A DNA stretch of 64,000 bases from Sphagnum magellanicum. Its lineage: Eukaryota > Streptophyta > Sphagnopsida > Sphagnales > Sphagnaceae. Every line of letters starts with the position of its first letter. The stretch's first letter is position 1. The position numbers and the translations under genes were made by a program. The stretch covers positions 18,584,041-18,648,040 of the forward strand of contig CM038917.1 in the NCBI GenBank assembly GCA_021904315.1, read 5' to 3'. Below the pieces are notes generated by a model. It saw nothing but the letters and a program-made list of their open reading frames with translations, was not told the origin of the DNA and searched no databases. Below are positions 35,495 through 47,644 of the stretch, piece after piece.

Positions 35495-35700
35495 CCACCC
35501 ACTCCTCTCTCTGCAACTAACTAGCTGTTGCACCAGCTGGAGCAGGACTCTCTCAGCCCCCCACACCCAACTTCAGCCACCACTACAACCCTTCACCTCT
35601 GCTGCTACAGTAAACAGCAGCAGAAGCAACAGGAGCAGAGAGCAACAAGAGCAGCAACAACAACAACAGGAATTGCAATGAGAGAAGAGGTTGGGCTTTT
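35225..35700 (-). other. 5' leader/promoter of AMT2 gene A, with CT and CA runs
   Basis: Upstream of the ATG there are CA runs (about 35277-35291 and 35440-35452) and a CT run (35455-35489, so GA on the transcribed strand), then CAG- and CAA-rich sequence. The composition is that of a transcribed plant leader. The transcription start cannot be placed. Confidence 0.5.
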
Positions 35701-35825
35701 CAACTGCCAAACTCAAACTAGTGAGCTTTTCAACTGGGAAAGGCTGTTATGGTTGTCAGGAAGGCTGGGGATGGGGCCCATTTTCAGTCCCTTTCTCACA
35801 CACACACACACATATCATATTTATC

Positions 35826-35990
35826 TACCTACCTACCTACCTACTTACCTACCTACCTAATAAATAGTAGCTATCTTTATTTGTTTACCTACCTATATAT
35901 AATATATACAAATACCTACCAAGTACTTATTATGTACCTACCAAGTGTTTATAGTCTACTACCAAGTAGGTACCTATACATATATAGGTA
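35826..35990. repeat. CTAC/TACC microsatellite and decayed flank
   Basis: A TACC run at about 35826-35860, followed by scattered ACCTACCAAGTA and TAGGTA words to 35990. It lies in the far upstream region of AMT2 gene A. Confidence 0.75.
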
Positions 35991-36431
35991 GACTGTAATT
36001 TAGACACACGAATGGGGTGACCAGCCTGGTGAAATGGTAAGTACCTAGCCAGAAAAAAACAAAGAAAGGATCTGGAATCTGGATTGTGGACTAGGTTTTT
36101 TTTTTTTAATAATATTTTTTAATTTTTTATTGTATTGAAAACTTGAGAATTTATCCAAAAAATTTATTGGACTACAAAAACAGAAAGTTTCAAATTTTCC
36201 CAATTTTTTTGTCCCAAAAATGTAAATTATATTTATATAATAAAACTTGTCAGCAAAAAGAAAAAAAAAAACACTGAGATTCTGGACCCCACTCCCAACA
36301 GCACCTATCTCTTTGGTTTCTAAAAATTTATAAATAATATAAATCCCATTTCCAACAATAAATCAGGTGTGTGTGTAGTAGATATATAATCTTTATTTTT
36401 TTTATGAATAAAAACTTAAACAATTCCTGGG

Positions 36432-36677
36432 TTAAATATAGCCACTAAGTACTTCTTTTCTCCACACTTCCCTCCCCACCATTGGTGCAAGTCTTTTGTA
36501 CAAACTAACCGCTTCTTGAAGCCCTTCATGCCACTCCGTTTTCTTTGTCTTCTCTTTTGCTTCCTGGATTTCATGGCTGGGGATCATCATCATCAACACC
36601 AATGGAATTTCTTTCTTGTTAGGATGAGTTCGGTTTGGGTTTTTTCTGGTCCAATTCTTCTTTGGGTTGCAAAACAT
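36432..36677 (-). CDS. possible small hypothetical protein or 3' terminal exon
   Basis: An 81-codon minus-strand frame with an ATG, a highly charged lysine/glutamate-rich sequence (EIQEAKEKTKK) and a moderately ordered end (GLQEAVSLYKRLAPMVGREV). Its composition is less AT-rich than its surroundings. Just past the stop the minus strand has AATAAAG near 36390-36400, which could be a polyadenylation signal. I recognise no family. It may be a small gene, the last exon of a larger one, or chance. Confidence 0.25.
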   Translation of the reverse strand: MFCNPKKNWTRKNPNRTHPNKKEIPLVLMMMIPSHEIQEAKEKTKKTEWHEGLQEAVSLYKRLAPMVGREVWRKEVLSGYI

Positions 36678-36770
36678 AAAGGCTAGCTATGAATGTTACT
36701 TACTCTTTTTAGGCCTGCTTTCACTAGGCACCCCCCCCCCCAACCCAAGAACAACAAAATTCTAGGGCCC

Positions 36771-37350
36771 AACTTCACCCATTTGGGTTAATTAGTGTTT
36801 AGGGTTAATTCTGGGTTTAGGGTATAGGTTTAATTTTTGAGCATACTTCACCCATTTGGGTTAGTTAGGGTTTAGGGTTAATTCTGGGTTTAGGGTATAG
36901 GTTTAATTTTTGAGCAAACTTCACCCATTTGGGTTAGTTAGGGTTTAGACTTAATTTTTGAGCATACTGCACCCCTTAGGGATAATTAGGGTTTAGGGTT
37001 TATTTTTTAGCATACTTCACCCATTGGGTTTAATTTGGATTTGGGGTCAACTTTTGAGCATAATTCACCCATTTGGGTTAGTCAGGGGTTAGGGTTAACT
37101 TTTTCGCATACTTCACCCATTTGGGTTAGTCAGGGGTTAGGGTTAACTTTTTCGCATACTTCACCCATTTGGGTTAATTTGGGTTCCAGGTTAATTTTTG
37201 ACATGCTTCACCCATTTGGGTTAATTGGGGTTCCGGGTTAATTTTTGAGCACGCTTCACCCATTTGGGTTAATTTGGGTTTAGGGTTAATTTTTTAACAT
37301 GCTTGACCCATTTTGGGTTAATTTGCGTTTAGGTTTAATTTTTTAGTATT
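36771..37350. repeat. tandem array, 48-bp unit, with embedded TTTAGGG-like motifs
   Basis: Eleven copies start with CTTCACCCATTTGGGTTA or a close variant near 36773, 36846, 36919, 36967, 37015, 37063, 37111, 37159, 37206, 37254 and 37302. The unit is 47-48 bases; the first two copies carry an extra 25 bases. Most units contain GGGTTTAGGGTTAATT or a decayed form, so telomere-type sequence was built into the unit. Confidence 0.9.
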
Positions 37351-37970
37351 TTTGTGAGGGTTGGATCTTCATTTTATGAATGTGCTTTTTTTTTTTGTTT
37401 TTCATGAGCTTGCCTAGGAATTCAATTTCATGTAATGGATGGGTCCACATGTAATATCAATAGGCTCAATTTTGAGCTTTTGGTCAATAGAAAGGAAAAT
37501 GTTGCCTTTTAAAGTTGGGTCCTTGTGTCAAGTGAGCCTCACAAACTTACTATTATGTAGTATACTTACCTGGGGACATAAAAAAAAAATTGATTGTGGA
37601 TGAAATCTCCTTGCCTGGCCCCACTTTTGAAAAACAAAAAATAAAAATAATTGAATATAAAGTTTGGAACCTTTTTTAAGAGCACAATGTACAAAGAAAA
37701 CACCTTTTGAACCAATATTTTTATTACCCTACTCCCTAATTTGTTTGGAAAAAACATATATAATCTTTGAATGGCATGGTGTTCCTCTATTTTACATTGT
37801 GCTCAAAAAATTTGAATTTTTAGTATTCATTTTGGATTATATGGAAATATAATGTTAAATTACTTAAATATACAACACTAAAATTACACAAGAAGGGAAA
37901 ATAAGATGAAATATTTAGTAAATTAATTAGAATAAAACTTGGAAATAAATGAAGTACCCCACATCATTTG
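37351..37970. other. AT-rich intergenic region, no gene seen
   Basis: AT-rich with A and T runs. The short open frames have no family features. Confidence 0.5.
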
Positions 37971-39448
37971 TCTCCTCTTATTTATTTATTTACGTGGAGA
38001 GTAGTAGTCCTTGCCAAAAGCCAAAACGGGCTAACAAACAAAATTATCTCTCTCGAAACTTTTGAAACGACTAACCAAAGAACCCAACATCAAATTTCGG
38101 TTGCATTTGATTGTGGGGGGCACGTCTATCTATCTATCTCGTTGGGTTTCGTTGGTTGTTGAGAAAATAGCCAATGGCCCTACCTCCTTCCAAGGATAGA
38201 AAAAAAAAACATGGCATGTCATGTCGACAAACTTATCTTTGTGCTACGGTACCCTAATCCTTGGCCCCGGTGGATGCTTGTACGTATGCTTCGGATAGCA
38301 TCAAGTAATACTCGTGAGTGTCCGGGCTCAATGGATTTGCTTGACTTTGGAATTGTATGTTTGGGCTATTGTATTTTTAGTTACACCCCACATTTGTTTT
38401 TTCGGGGGGCCTGGCATGATCAGATTGACTTTGCGGGTCTTACTCCCAAAAGAGGACAAATGTGGGGGGGGGGGGGGGTGATTTATGATTTGATGACGAC
38501 CATAACATGATTGGGCGAGGTGATGAAATTTGGAAATTTTATATATTTTTCAATAGGGAAAAATTGCATAATTAGTCTAGTTTTTAGTAGAAACAAAATT
38601 TTCCCATACAATTCTCAATTATTTTGTTGAAAAAACCGGAAAAAAACACGGATGCCGAGTCAGTTGTTTAGCAATGAGCAATTGGTGTTAATTCCGTCAA
38701 CCGACTCAACATCCCTTGCTGATTTTGTACCGTATGTTTTGGATCGTAGTAGAAGACGTAACAATTGTTTGTTAACATCACGGACCCAGCAGGGTTTGAA
38801 CCAATTGCAATTCCTAACTTGCTGGATGGCCTCTTGTCGAGGAGGACTAAATTAACATTTATTCATAAAATCATTAGTTGGCTTACCAAGCATGAAGGAC
38901 TCCAATATGGACGGGTCATTAATTATTATTAATTATTATTAAATAATCCCTTTATTGAAAAAAACAGGTGAAATGACTTTATATGATTTTTAAATTTTAT
39001 TTTAAGTTATAAAATATGAACTAAGAATGTACCCTTTTAGTCGGATATAATATAATATAATTGACAATATTGGCCGTTAATATTCCCATGACATAATGAG
39101 AAATAACAGAACCAAAAATCATACATGCGTCGGAAATTAATTGGGCTCAAAAGAGAGCAATTTGTATAGTAAAAATTTGTGGTCGTTTGGATTCCCCCTC
39201 CTCCACCACCACCGGCGGGAGTCCCGCATCATTTAGCTTTCCCTCGTCCAACCAAACAATCTCTTTCCTTCCGAGGTTGTCACAAATGTCGGAGCTTCAC
39301 AAAATGTGAACAACCGTCGAAGAACCCGACACAACTTTTTACAGCCCATAATGGGCTGTTGTAGCTGGATTTTTATGTCCGTCAATTTAGCACGGCCTCA
39401 CAAAAGGTGCATGTTCCACATACTTTCATGAGAGTTATCGAGAGTGTA

Positions 39449-39468
39449 GGGGGGGGGGGGGGGGGGGG
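39449..39468. repeat. 20-base G homopolymer
   Basis: A pure G run. A 15-base G run also lies at 38464-38478. Such runs recur through the window. Confidence 0.85.
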
Positions 39469-39589
39469 TGGAATCCACGTTCCAACCTCATGGATTGATT
39501 TTGCTTCCCGACATCTTCTTCTCCTCTGGCACAAAAGTAAGTGTATAACCGAAAGAAAAGGGGTGTTAAGGTTGCCGGATGTTAAGGTT

Positions 39590-40035
39590 TTTTGGGCACA
39601 CATGGGGAACAAGGGTGGTAACCCTTGTGAGTTAGTTTCTCATCCCCAAGAACACCCTAACCCCCAATTGTGCACAAGGGGTTAAGGCATTTGAGAACAT
39701 GGGAACCAGAGTGATGATAACTTGAGTTCTCATTGCCCCCCCCCCCCCACTTGTCCACAACAAGGGTTAAGATGTTTGAGCACATGGGAACACAGGCGAT
39801 TCAATCTGAGTTCTCATATTCAAGAACACTATAACACCCCCCCCCCCCCCCCCACACGTCAAGGTGTTTTAGGACATGGGAACAAAGGCTAATTAACCTG
39901 AGTTCTCATGCCCAAGAACACCGTAACTCTAACGTGTCCATCCATCCGGAGGGGTGAAGGTGTTTGAGGACATGGGCGCAAACCATGGTAACATGAGTTC
40001 TCATGCCTAAGAACATTCTAACGTCCCATGTGACC
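39590..40035. repeat. tandem array, about 84-95 bp unit, with C runs
   Basis: Five diverged copies share GACATGGGAACA, TGAGTTCTCATGCCCAAGAAC and a C-rich spacer. GAGTTCTCAT-like words fall near 39632, 39724, 39808, 39900 and 39995. In two copies the spacer has become a pure C run (39736-39748 and 39837-39853). Confidence 0.8.
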
Positions 40036-40699
40036 TGCCCTTCGGCAACGGAGAAAATGCTGACATAATTGAATCCGCCAGCCTAGAGGCTTCTCACAAT
40101 GAGTACCGTAATGCCCGGGCAGTGGGGCATTCCTGAAAAAAAGTGCCCCATGGCAGGCGGAGATGGGGCGCTTATTTTCCGGAACTTGCCCTCTGAAACG
40201 CCATTCGCCCTCTGAGGCACCATTACTTGACATAAAAGCACACGCAGAATTTTTATTTTTTTTCCTTGTGCTACTTCCTGTGTATTATGGGGGCCCAAAA
40301 AAAAAAAAGAAGAAAAAAAAGGAGGTTTTGAAAAACGAAACCCTCACCTCTTTTGGCAACGAAAATTTTGCTAGAAAGACACTAGAAATTTTTGGCTCAT
40401 GCTTTACACTATGACTAAGGTTGGTCCCAAATACATAAAATTCTTTGTATTTTGTGGCACTGCAAATCAAGGGTTCCTTATATCCGGTAATGAGTCATTG
40501 AGAAGGCATTTCAAAAAGCAAAATCCCAAAAAGCCAAATTACCCCAACTTGTCACCCCATAGTACCTAAGCAACTTTGAAACATGTATATTGAATTATAA
40601 ATTAAGTTAAAACATTATCCTTCCGAGAAATAGAATATTCTTGAAGATTCTATATTTTCCTTCACAATTTTTTTTTAAATTCTTCAAATTTGTTTTGTG

Positions 40700-40770
40700 T
40701 AAAAATTCTAACGTTTCTGAAAATAATATAATTAGTGTCGAAGAGACATGCCAATGTACAATGGTATATG
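40700..40770. repeat. dispersed repeat family, copy B
   Basis: TTTCTGAAAATAATATAATT at 40714-40733 is followed by AGTGTCGAAG and then GCCAATGTACAATGGTAT. It shares order and wording with copy C at 43.57 kb and, more weakly, with copies at 6.6 and 61.7 kb. Confidence 0.6.
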
Positions 40771-42914
40771 TGAGTATCATGGCCATCTTATTCTTCACCA
40801 TCCCTGAATTACTTGTTCTTTATATGACTCCCCCGAGTCACATGTATGCCCAACACACGTACCAAGAAACTTAACATCCAAGGGTTTTTTGGTTTTTTTC
40901 TTTTTTGGGTTCAATTTCTTTGCATTTTGGCAATGCTGAAGAGAAGGAAATTTTTTTTAGTGTAAATTTTGGGTGGGGGAGGGGGAGGCGGGGAATGGCT
41001 AAAATTTTGAAAAATTTTGCCAAACTTTTGAAAGCCAAAAATTGGAAAAAAATTTAATAAAAAAAACCCTTGCTTACATCCTAGCATATTATTAGACAAA
41101 CTCAAACACCATAGTTATTTGTCATTTAACCAGACTTTGTAGAGTGAACCCAAGCACACCCAAGTTAGCAGGTGGAAGGAAGGAAGGAGAAGATGGTATA
41201 CACCCTGGTTTATGGATTAGGGTTTGTAGTCTACATACAACAAAGGGAAGGTCCAAAACTGGATGTATGAATTTTTCCACTTTGGCCCTGCTACCACTAG
41301 TGTTGTAAAACCCCGCAAGAGAAGAGCAAGCTTATGTCCAAAAGCCCAAAATTGGTGACTCTATTAATAACTCCCCCATAGGGCTAGAAGAGAGCCCACA
41401 TTTTGTGGAGTATAAAAAGAGTTGTGGAAGGTGCTTGTATGCATCCACCCACCAATCAACTTGTGTGAAGTGCCATGATGATATGTTATACTCATCTTCA
41501 AGGCTCCTTTTCTCCTTGGATTGGGCGTTTTGTGTATGTAAAAATAGTCGGGAAAAAGGCTCATCCATCCAATCTATCCATCCCTCACCTTGTGTGTGAA
41601 GTGTCAAAGTTATCTCATGCCCACTTTCAAGTTTTCCTTTTTTGGGGTCTATTTGACTACCACATGAAGAGCACATGGTACATAACCCTAAAAAAGAAGG
41701 GGAAACCTAAAATCCTCTAGAGTAAACACATTTTTCATGGATGCTAGTTGGAGGCCTCATTTAACACTAGACTAGTGTAGGTAGATATAACAAATTTTCA
41801 CTCCAATGTGGATGGAAAGAAGGATGAGTGTGTTATAGTGGGCCTCCCCCTACCCTATTGAGGGTTGTATGCCCAAAAATTAGGGTAAAGTACCCGAAGG
41901 TTTTTTAGGTGAAGGGTGAAAGGTCTCTTTGATTGACAAATGGGTCTTCGTTGTGGGGGAGGTGCTTTCAAATACAAAGAAAAAAAACCCTTGCAATACT
42001 TTTTATATTAGCCTCCAAGTAAGTACTTAAGATGAAAACATGTACTAATTTGAAAAAAAGGTCATGAAAGTGGGGGGTTGGTGATTAAAATTTTGGCTTG
42101 GGCTTCGGGTAGAAACTAACATATCCTATGTCTTGGGCTACCCAAAGGCCAGGACAAGGTGGCCCATGGTCTGGATAGGTTGGCCTAAGGCCGAGGCCAC
42201 CATGACAAAATGACCATGGGTCATTCACACAATCGACCATAGGTTGTCTAGAGCCTAGGACACGATGAGCCCTAGATGGCCTAAGGTCCCATGACATGGA
42301 ATATTGTAATTTTTACCCCAAGCTCAAGCCATGAAATGCCATGGTAAAATTATTGACAATGAGAAACATGAGGGGGATGCAATTGGCCCAACCTAGTGAC
42401 GAAGCTTGCAAGAACCATGGTGCTATCCGACAATGGTATGGTATCATTTCCAGGTCCAAGTATGAGATTTCTTCTAGAGGAGTCTGGGGTCCCCAAGAAA
42501 ATGAAGAGCAAAACACAACAAAAAGAAACAACCAAGAATGTCGGGCCCCCAAGAGTGAGTGACTTGTCAACTGCCTTACCTCTTCATAAGAACAAAAAGT
42601 TCAATGGCTTTTGGATGAGAGCTTGCGGACCTTCATGGCTTGGCCATCTCCACGTTGACTCCAAAGGGACATTTCATGAGGACAAAATCGTAATTGTTTA
42701 TTGAACTAAAAGGTTGATCATGATGAATAAGGAATGCACATGAGTTTTCAAAGTAAGTAAGAAAAGCTAAGTGTTGAGAGAAATGAGAGATGTGTGTGAG
42801 TAGAAGGTGAGATTTGAATATCTGAAAAAAACGTAAAAAGTACATGTTAAAGTTATCCTCAAAGTAGTCCTCACTTTGGGCCTTAAACCCTAAACCCATT
42901 GGTCCTCATTGTAC

Positions 42915-43030
42915 TCACTCATCCTCCTTTTTGAGCCATCTGTGAGGTCCACCAAAGTGCATGAAATTTCACTCACTCATCCTCCTCGTTTTTGAGCCAA
43001 CCATGAAGTCCAACAAAGTGAGGTTCACTC
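42915..43030. repeat. two-copy direct repeat
   Basis: CTCACTCATCCTCC plus TTTTTGAGCCA, then GAAGTCCA-CAAAGTG occurs twice, near 42915 and 42971, with small differences. Confidence 0.75.
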
Positions 43031-43561
43031 TTTAAAAGAACAAAGGATGAATTCCCAAAAATGATCGCCATAGTTCCTTTTTAAACTAGACTAAGTATGA
43101 TTTACGACAATGTGAAAGTCAAAAATGTACCTAAAATTATTAGGGTTCATGATATTTCAAAATTGCCCAACAAACCCAATGGTGTCCCAACTTATTATTA
43201 TAAGCCCACCTAATCAAATCCTCCAACAATAATTTTTTTGTGGTGGCCCAAAGTTCAAACTATGTCAAAATTTGCACATTTTGGCCAGCCCACCTCCAAG
43301 TCCTTCCAAATGATGTTCAAAAAAGAACATTGTTTCCATGACAAATTATTTTAGAAAAGGTCTTTTTAAGAAATGCAATGGTCTAGGGTATCATAGTATC
43401 ATGGCAAGTTCAACATTTCAGAGTCAAATAACTATTTTGTGTTGAATATTCCACGCCCCCAAAAAATATTCCAATAATATTTTTAAAATATTCTAACTAT
43501 ATTTTAAAATATTCTCTACTTTCATTAACACAAGAGTATTTCTTTGAAAAAAATTATGAAA

Positions 43562-43635
43562 ATTTCAATATTTCTGAAAATAATATAATTAGTGTTGAAG
43601 TTGCCAAGGTATGGCACTATACCATGATTTTTCAA
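43562..43635. repeat. dispersed repeat family, copy C
   Basis: TTTCTGAAAATAATATAATT at 43571-43590 is followed by AGTGTTGAAG, TTGCCAAGGTATGG and ACCATG. It is the closest partner of copy B. Confidence 0.6.
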
Positions 43636-46028
43636 AGGGCTAATTTCTCTTTGGATTTTTTTTTGGAATTGTTCTAGATTTTGAGATTCCTAATTTACAT
43701 TGTATAATAATATCACACACTATTAGAGTATTGACTTAAAATCATTTGATACAAGAAACTTTTATCCTTTATATAAGAACTTGGTTTCTAATTTCTACCA
43801 AGTTAAAGTGGTCTAGGTTTTTTTCTAGTTTATTTTTTCTTTTCATAAGTGTTTTGCCTCCATATGAAATTGGGCTTTTCATGAACATTGACACAAGAAA
43901 CATGCCAACATAATTTTTGCCTTAAGCTAAACTTTTTATTGGAATTCCTATATGAACCTTGATTTAGTTAAAGCCCAACACTTCATATGGGTTAGAACTT
44001 CATCAATTCCACTTGAAATTAATCATTTACATCCAATCTAGTACTCTCCACATTGACCAAAACAATGCTTCAAGTGATCATGGCCTAGGTGACCTACACC
44101 TAAATGACATCATTTTTTAGGTTGGTTTTGACTAGGGTTAGGGTTGACTTGAATGGTTTGATCATAATTGGCATATTACTCATACAAACATAAATATTGA
44201 GTTGTTAATATTTTGCACAATTATGCTAATTAAGACTCATTGGATTAAAATTGAATTGTAAAGCCAATTGATTATTTTTTAAATCTCTTTTCATGACAAA
44301 TTTTGTGCAAAATATATCCATGTAGTTTTTGCACACATGTCTCCAACACAATTTGCATCACAATGTTTTTAAGTTTCATCCCATTCAAATTTGAGGTGTA
44401 GGTTTTTTTGTCGAATTTCTTTCAAGTATTTAACATGTTTTTAGTGTTCTCGAATGAATTGTGTCGAGATTGTTGTATAAATATGGAAGATCTAGACTAA
44501 TGCATAAAAGAAGGTCGTACTTACATTTTTTTGGCTACCTATATGAACCATGTATAGAAATATGGAAAATTTTAATGGTTTTTCAGATTTTTTAAGAATA
44601 TTTTTGGCTCTTTTGTCCAAAAAAAAAATCTAATATGTGACCCAAAAAAAAGTCCAAAATTTTGCACTAAAAAAAAGGCTGGTAAATTGGACCTGTAAAT
44701 AAGCCAAGGATACAAATGTTGTCCTAAATGGCTTCTGAAGAAAAATGATTGCCTTTGAATTTTTTTAATGTCACAATGATTAGCCCATGTGATGGCATTT
44801 AATGGATTGTGTAGAATTTCATGGGGGATGGATGGAGAACAAACTTGCACACTAATTTGGATGCATTAGCATTGACAGAGGCCCACATACCAAGTGTGGA
44901 TGGATGTACTTTAATAGTGTGAACACATCAAATTTCCAACCACTTTCAAATGGGTAAGTAAGAACAAATTTTCCTCATTTTTTCAAGTTCTTCTTTCATG
45001 CTTGTTGGCACCATAAATTTAATAATAAGCTTTGAATTTTGATTTTTTTTGTGTTGAAAATCTAATTTTCTGGTTTCATTCAAATTTCCTGAGTCAATTA
45101 TTACATGAACAAGTTGTGCTCCCTTAGTCCTATTTAAACCAAAAAAACAAAAATACAATGTGGAGTTTGTTCCAGTTCTGTTTATATACATTGGAATGAA
45201 CCCATTTTCCAAAAACTTGATTTCTTAGTTGCAAGCTTGGAATCTGTGAATGAGGGATTTTCCTTGCACCTTTTAAATCAATTGTTTTCATTTTTTCATG
45301 CATTGGCATTAATTTTTAGAATAATTTGTAATTTTATTTTTTTTTGAAATATTTCAAATTTCATTCATTGAACTTCTTGGTAGTACTTGATGGAATTAAA
45401 AAAAAATGAATAACTATGATATTCCATTTCCATAAGATTTCACATATGGTGTAATTAATTTATGTTCAATAACTTGCATATTTATAACATTTTGCAAACA
45501 TGAAATGTTAGGCCTAATCAAAGATAGGAAACTTGCCTTATCAAAACACACAATGGTTCTTGACTTATGCTCATAAAAATTAATGTGCAATGTGAGTTGC
45601 CTCAATTCACCTAATGTTGTTGTGCTCACATGTTTGGTAATACCAAGGTTACAAAATATTGCTTGGATGTTCCATGCTTGTGTCAAATTATCCTACATTA
45701 GTTAATGTCGAGTTACATATCTTCTCAATGCTTTGAAAGTGAATACAAGTTTCATCAATCTTCACACATGTTTATGAACATCAACAATCATAAGTGGTTT
45801 AAAAAAAGGCAAATGGTGGATATTGATCAATTACCATGTCCAATAAAATTGTAGAATAAACAAAAAATTTGAGAACTCAAAATTCTTAATTCTTTGACCC
45901 CCCTCCTATTTGAAGAAGGCTAAATTCCAATCTAATTATGGTTTATTAGGACCAACCATTGACATATTGATTTAGTGGACACCTCTCATTCGACTTTTGC
46001 CTTCTAGGTTTGGAGGACAAAATTTGTT

Positions 46029-46055
46029 GGGGGGGGGGGGGGGGGGGGGGGGGGG
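46029..46055. repeat. 27-base G homopolymer
   Basis: A pure G run in intergenic DNA. The assembled length may be unreliable. Confidence 0.85.
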
Positions 46056-46870
46056 TGAATGAGTTAGAAGGATTCAACATTAAACACCTTTGAAGCAATG
46101 AATTTTTGTTAGTTGAAAAATTGTTCTAGAGAAAAACCTTGAAAACCCATGTTTCTTCAGCAAAATTCACTACTTTTGCAAGATCCAAAGTTGAACACTA
46201 CATTGAGCTACAACAACAATAAGGCTTCAATTTTCAAGCCTTCTCAACAAGGTTATTAACTGTTGGGTCTTATTTGCCCTTGTGAGGGGAGTGGGCAGGG
46301 TTTGGCCAATTTTGACTCCTAACTCAACCATGACCTTGCTGCCCTACCAAGCTCCACCACAAGCAAGCTTGCTAGGAGTGAGAATCAGCCAAACCCTGGC
46401 TGCTCTCTAGCGTACAAGAAGGAAGAAATGGAAAGCAAATTGAAAAAAAAAAAAAAAAAGCAAATTCAACACCCAAAACCCAAAACCCATTTCAAAACCC
46501 ATTTCAAAACCCTAAATCCAAAACCCTCCCAATTCAATTACCAAGAGCAAGTGACAAACAAACAAATCAAACACAGTTGTTCATTTGTTATTTGCAAGTA
46601 GTACCAAAAACAAGCAAGCATGTGGATAGCCAAGGAAATAGCCTTGGAATCAGGCCCTCCAAATTAGACTAAGGCAAGGAAGGAGCTGTTGATGATTTAA
46701 TTGCCCCCTTCAGTCTCTGGGAAGTGGCAACTAGTTTACTTACATCTATGACTTACTATTTCAAATTGGGTTGTCTTTTCCTTTGCTTCAAAACACAGAT
46801 TATGCTGGGCCACTAAATATGGAAAAATGTGTCTAGATTACACAAAACTTCAGGTTAGTTACAAACAAAA

Positions 46871-46958
46871 TGTGGGCTTGGGTTTCATACCCATTTTGTG
46901 AGCAATGAAGAAATGTGGGCTTGGGTTTCATACCCAATTTTGTGAGCAATGAAGAAAT
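46871..46958. repeat. two-copy tandem repeat, about 43-bp unit
   Basis: TGTGGGCTTGGGTTTCATAC followed by CCA-TTTTGTGAGCAATGAAGAAA occurs twice in a row with a one-base length difference. The duplication looks recent. Confidence 0.9.
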
Positions 46959-47644
46959 GTGAGATTGCTTACCATTTTCATTCATTTGTCTTTTGCCAGA
47001 TTTCAGCTCTTTGGGATAAGTAACAACTCTCAAAATTTTATCTTTCCTAGTAGTCTTTTGAGTTCATCTATTGTGGTTTTTTTTTTTTTTAATTTGGGAA
47101 TATAGATAGTGTTTCTCATGTTGCTTATTTTGGATGTATATGAACATATTACATGTACATTTACAAAATATAGTTTTTTTGAAAAAAATGATTTGTGGTT
47201 TTAGCATGGTTGCATATGTTTAAAATGCACACCCAATTTGATTTAGCAAAGATGATCATCAATTGACTCTAACCTTTTGAATAGACCTCTGAGATTCATT
47301 GCATCATCTTTCTTTTGATGGAACAGAGCTTTTAAAATAAATATTTAGTTTTTTTGTCAGAAAATCTAATTAACTAATTTTGGGTAATTCAACTATCCAA
47401 AGACATCAATTAATCAAGCATCAGATTTTTCTCTTGAAACTGTTTTTTTTCTTTTTAAGTAAGAAATTCATTTATCAATTTTTTGGCTCTAGTGAATCAT
47501 CTCATAAAATTTCACCCTAATATATTGCACCCTATACACCCTAAACCCTAAATTTTTGTTGCTAAGCTAAAGGTGAGCTATTGGTGAAAAAAGCCCCCAA
47601 ATTCATGATATCACACATAGAAATACACGCACAAATTAGATGGA

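Larger units (their letters stand above)
37970..40260. other. CpG-retaining stretch without a recognised gene
   Basis: Compared with flanking DNA this stretch keeps many more CpG dinucleotides and is less AT-rich, especially near 38040-38350, 38640-38850, 39180-39400 and 40020-40230. Short open frames (for example 38211-38510 + and 38652-38855 +) are not recognisable proteins. It could be a younger insertion or a fragment of a mobile element or captured gene. I see no terminal repeats. Confidence 0.4.
40261..46860. other. long AT-rich intergenic region, no supported gene
   Basis: No family-like frames. It contains two copies of a dispersed repeat (about 40700-40770 and 43562-43635), a two-copy direct repeat at 42915-43030, and a more GC-rich patch at 42080-42720 with repeated CCATGG/GGCC words. 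A 27-base G run lies at 46029-46055. Near 46475-46530 there are degenerate AAACCC words. Confidence 0.5.

Noticed and set aside
35225-35566. Long N-terminal extension of AMT2 gene A on the minus strand
   Set aside because: It is leader sequence with GA/CT and CA microsatellites. Gene B starts at the aligned ATG, and the family N-terminus begins there.
36771-37350. CRISPR-like repeat array
   Set aside because: Direct 48-bp tandem units with no unique spacers, in a plant-type nuclear genome.
36771-37350. Chromosome end (telomere)
   Set aside because: The TTTAGGG-like words are imperfect, embedded in a 48-bp unit, and flanked by ordinary DNA on both sides.
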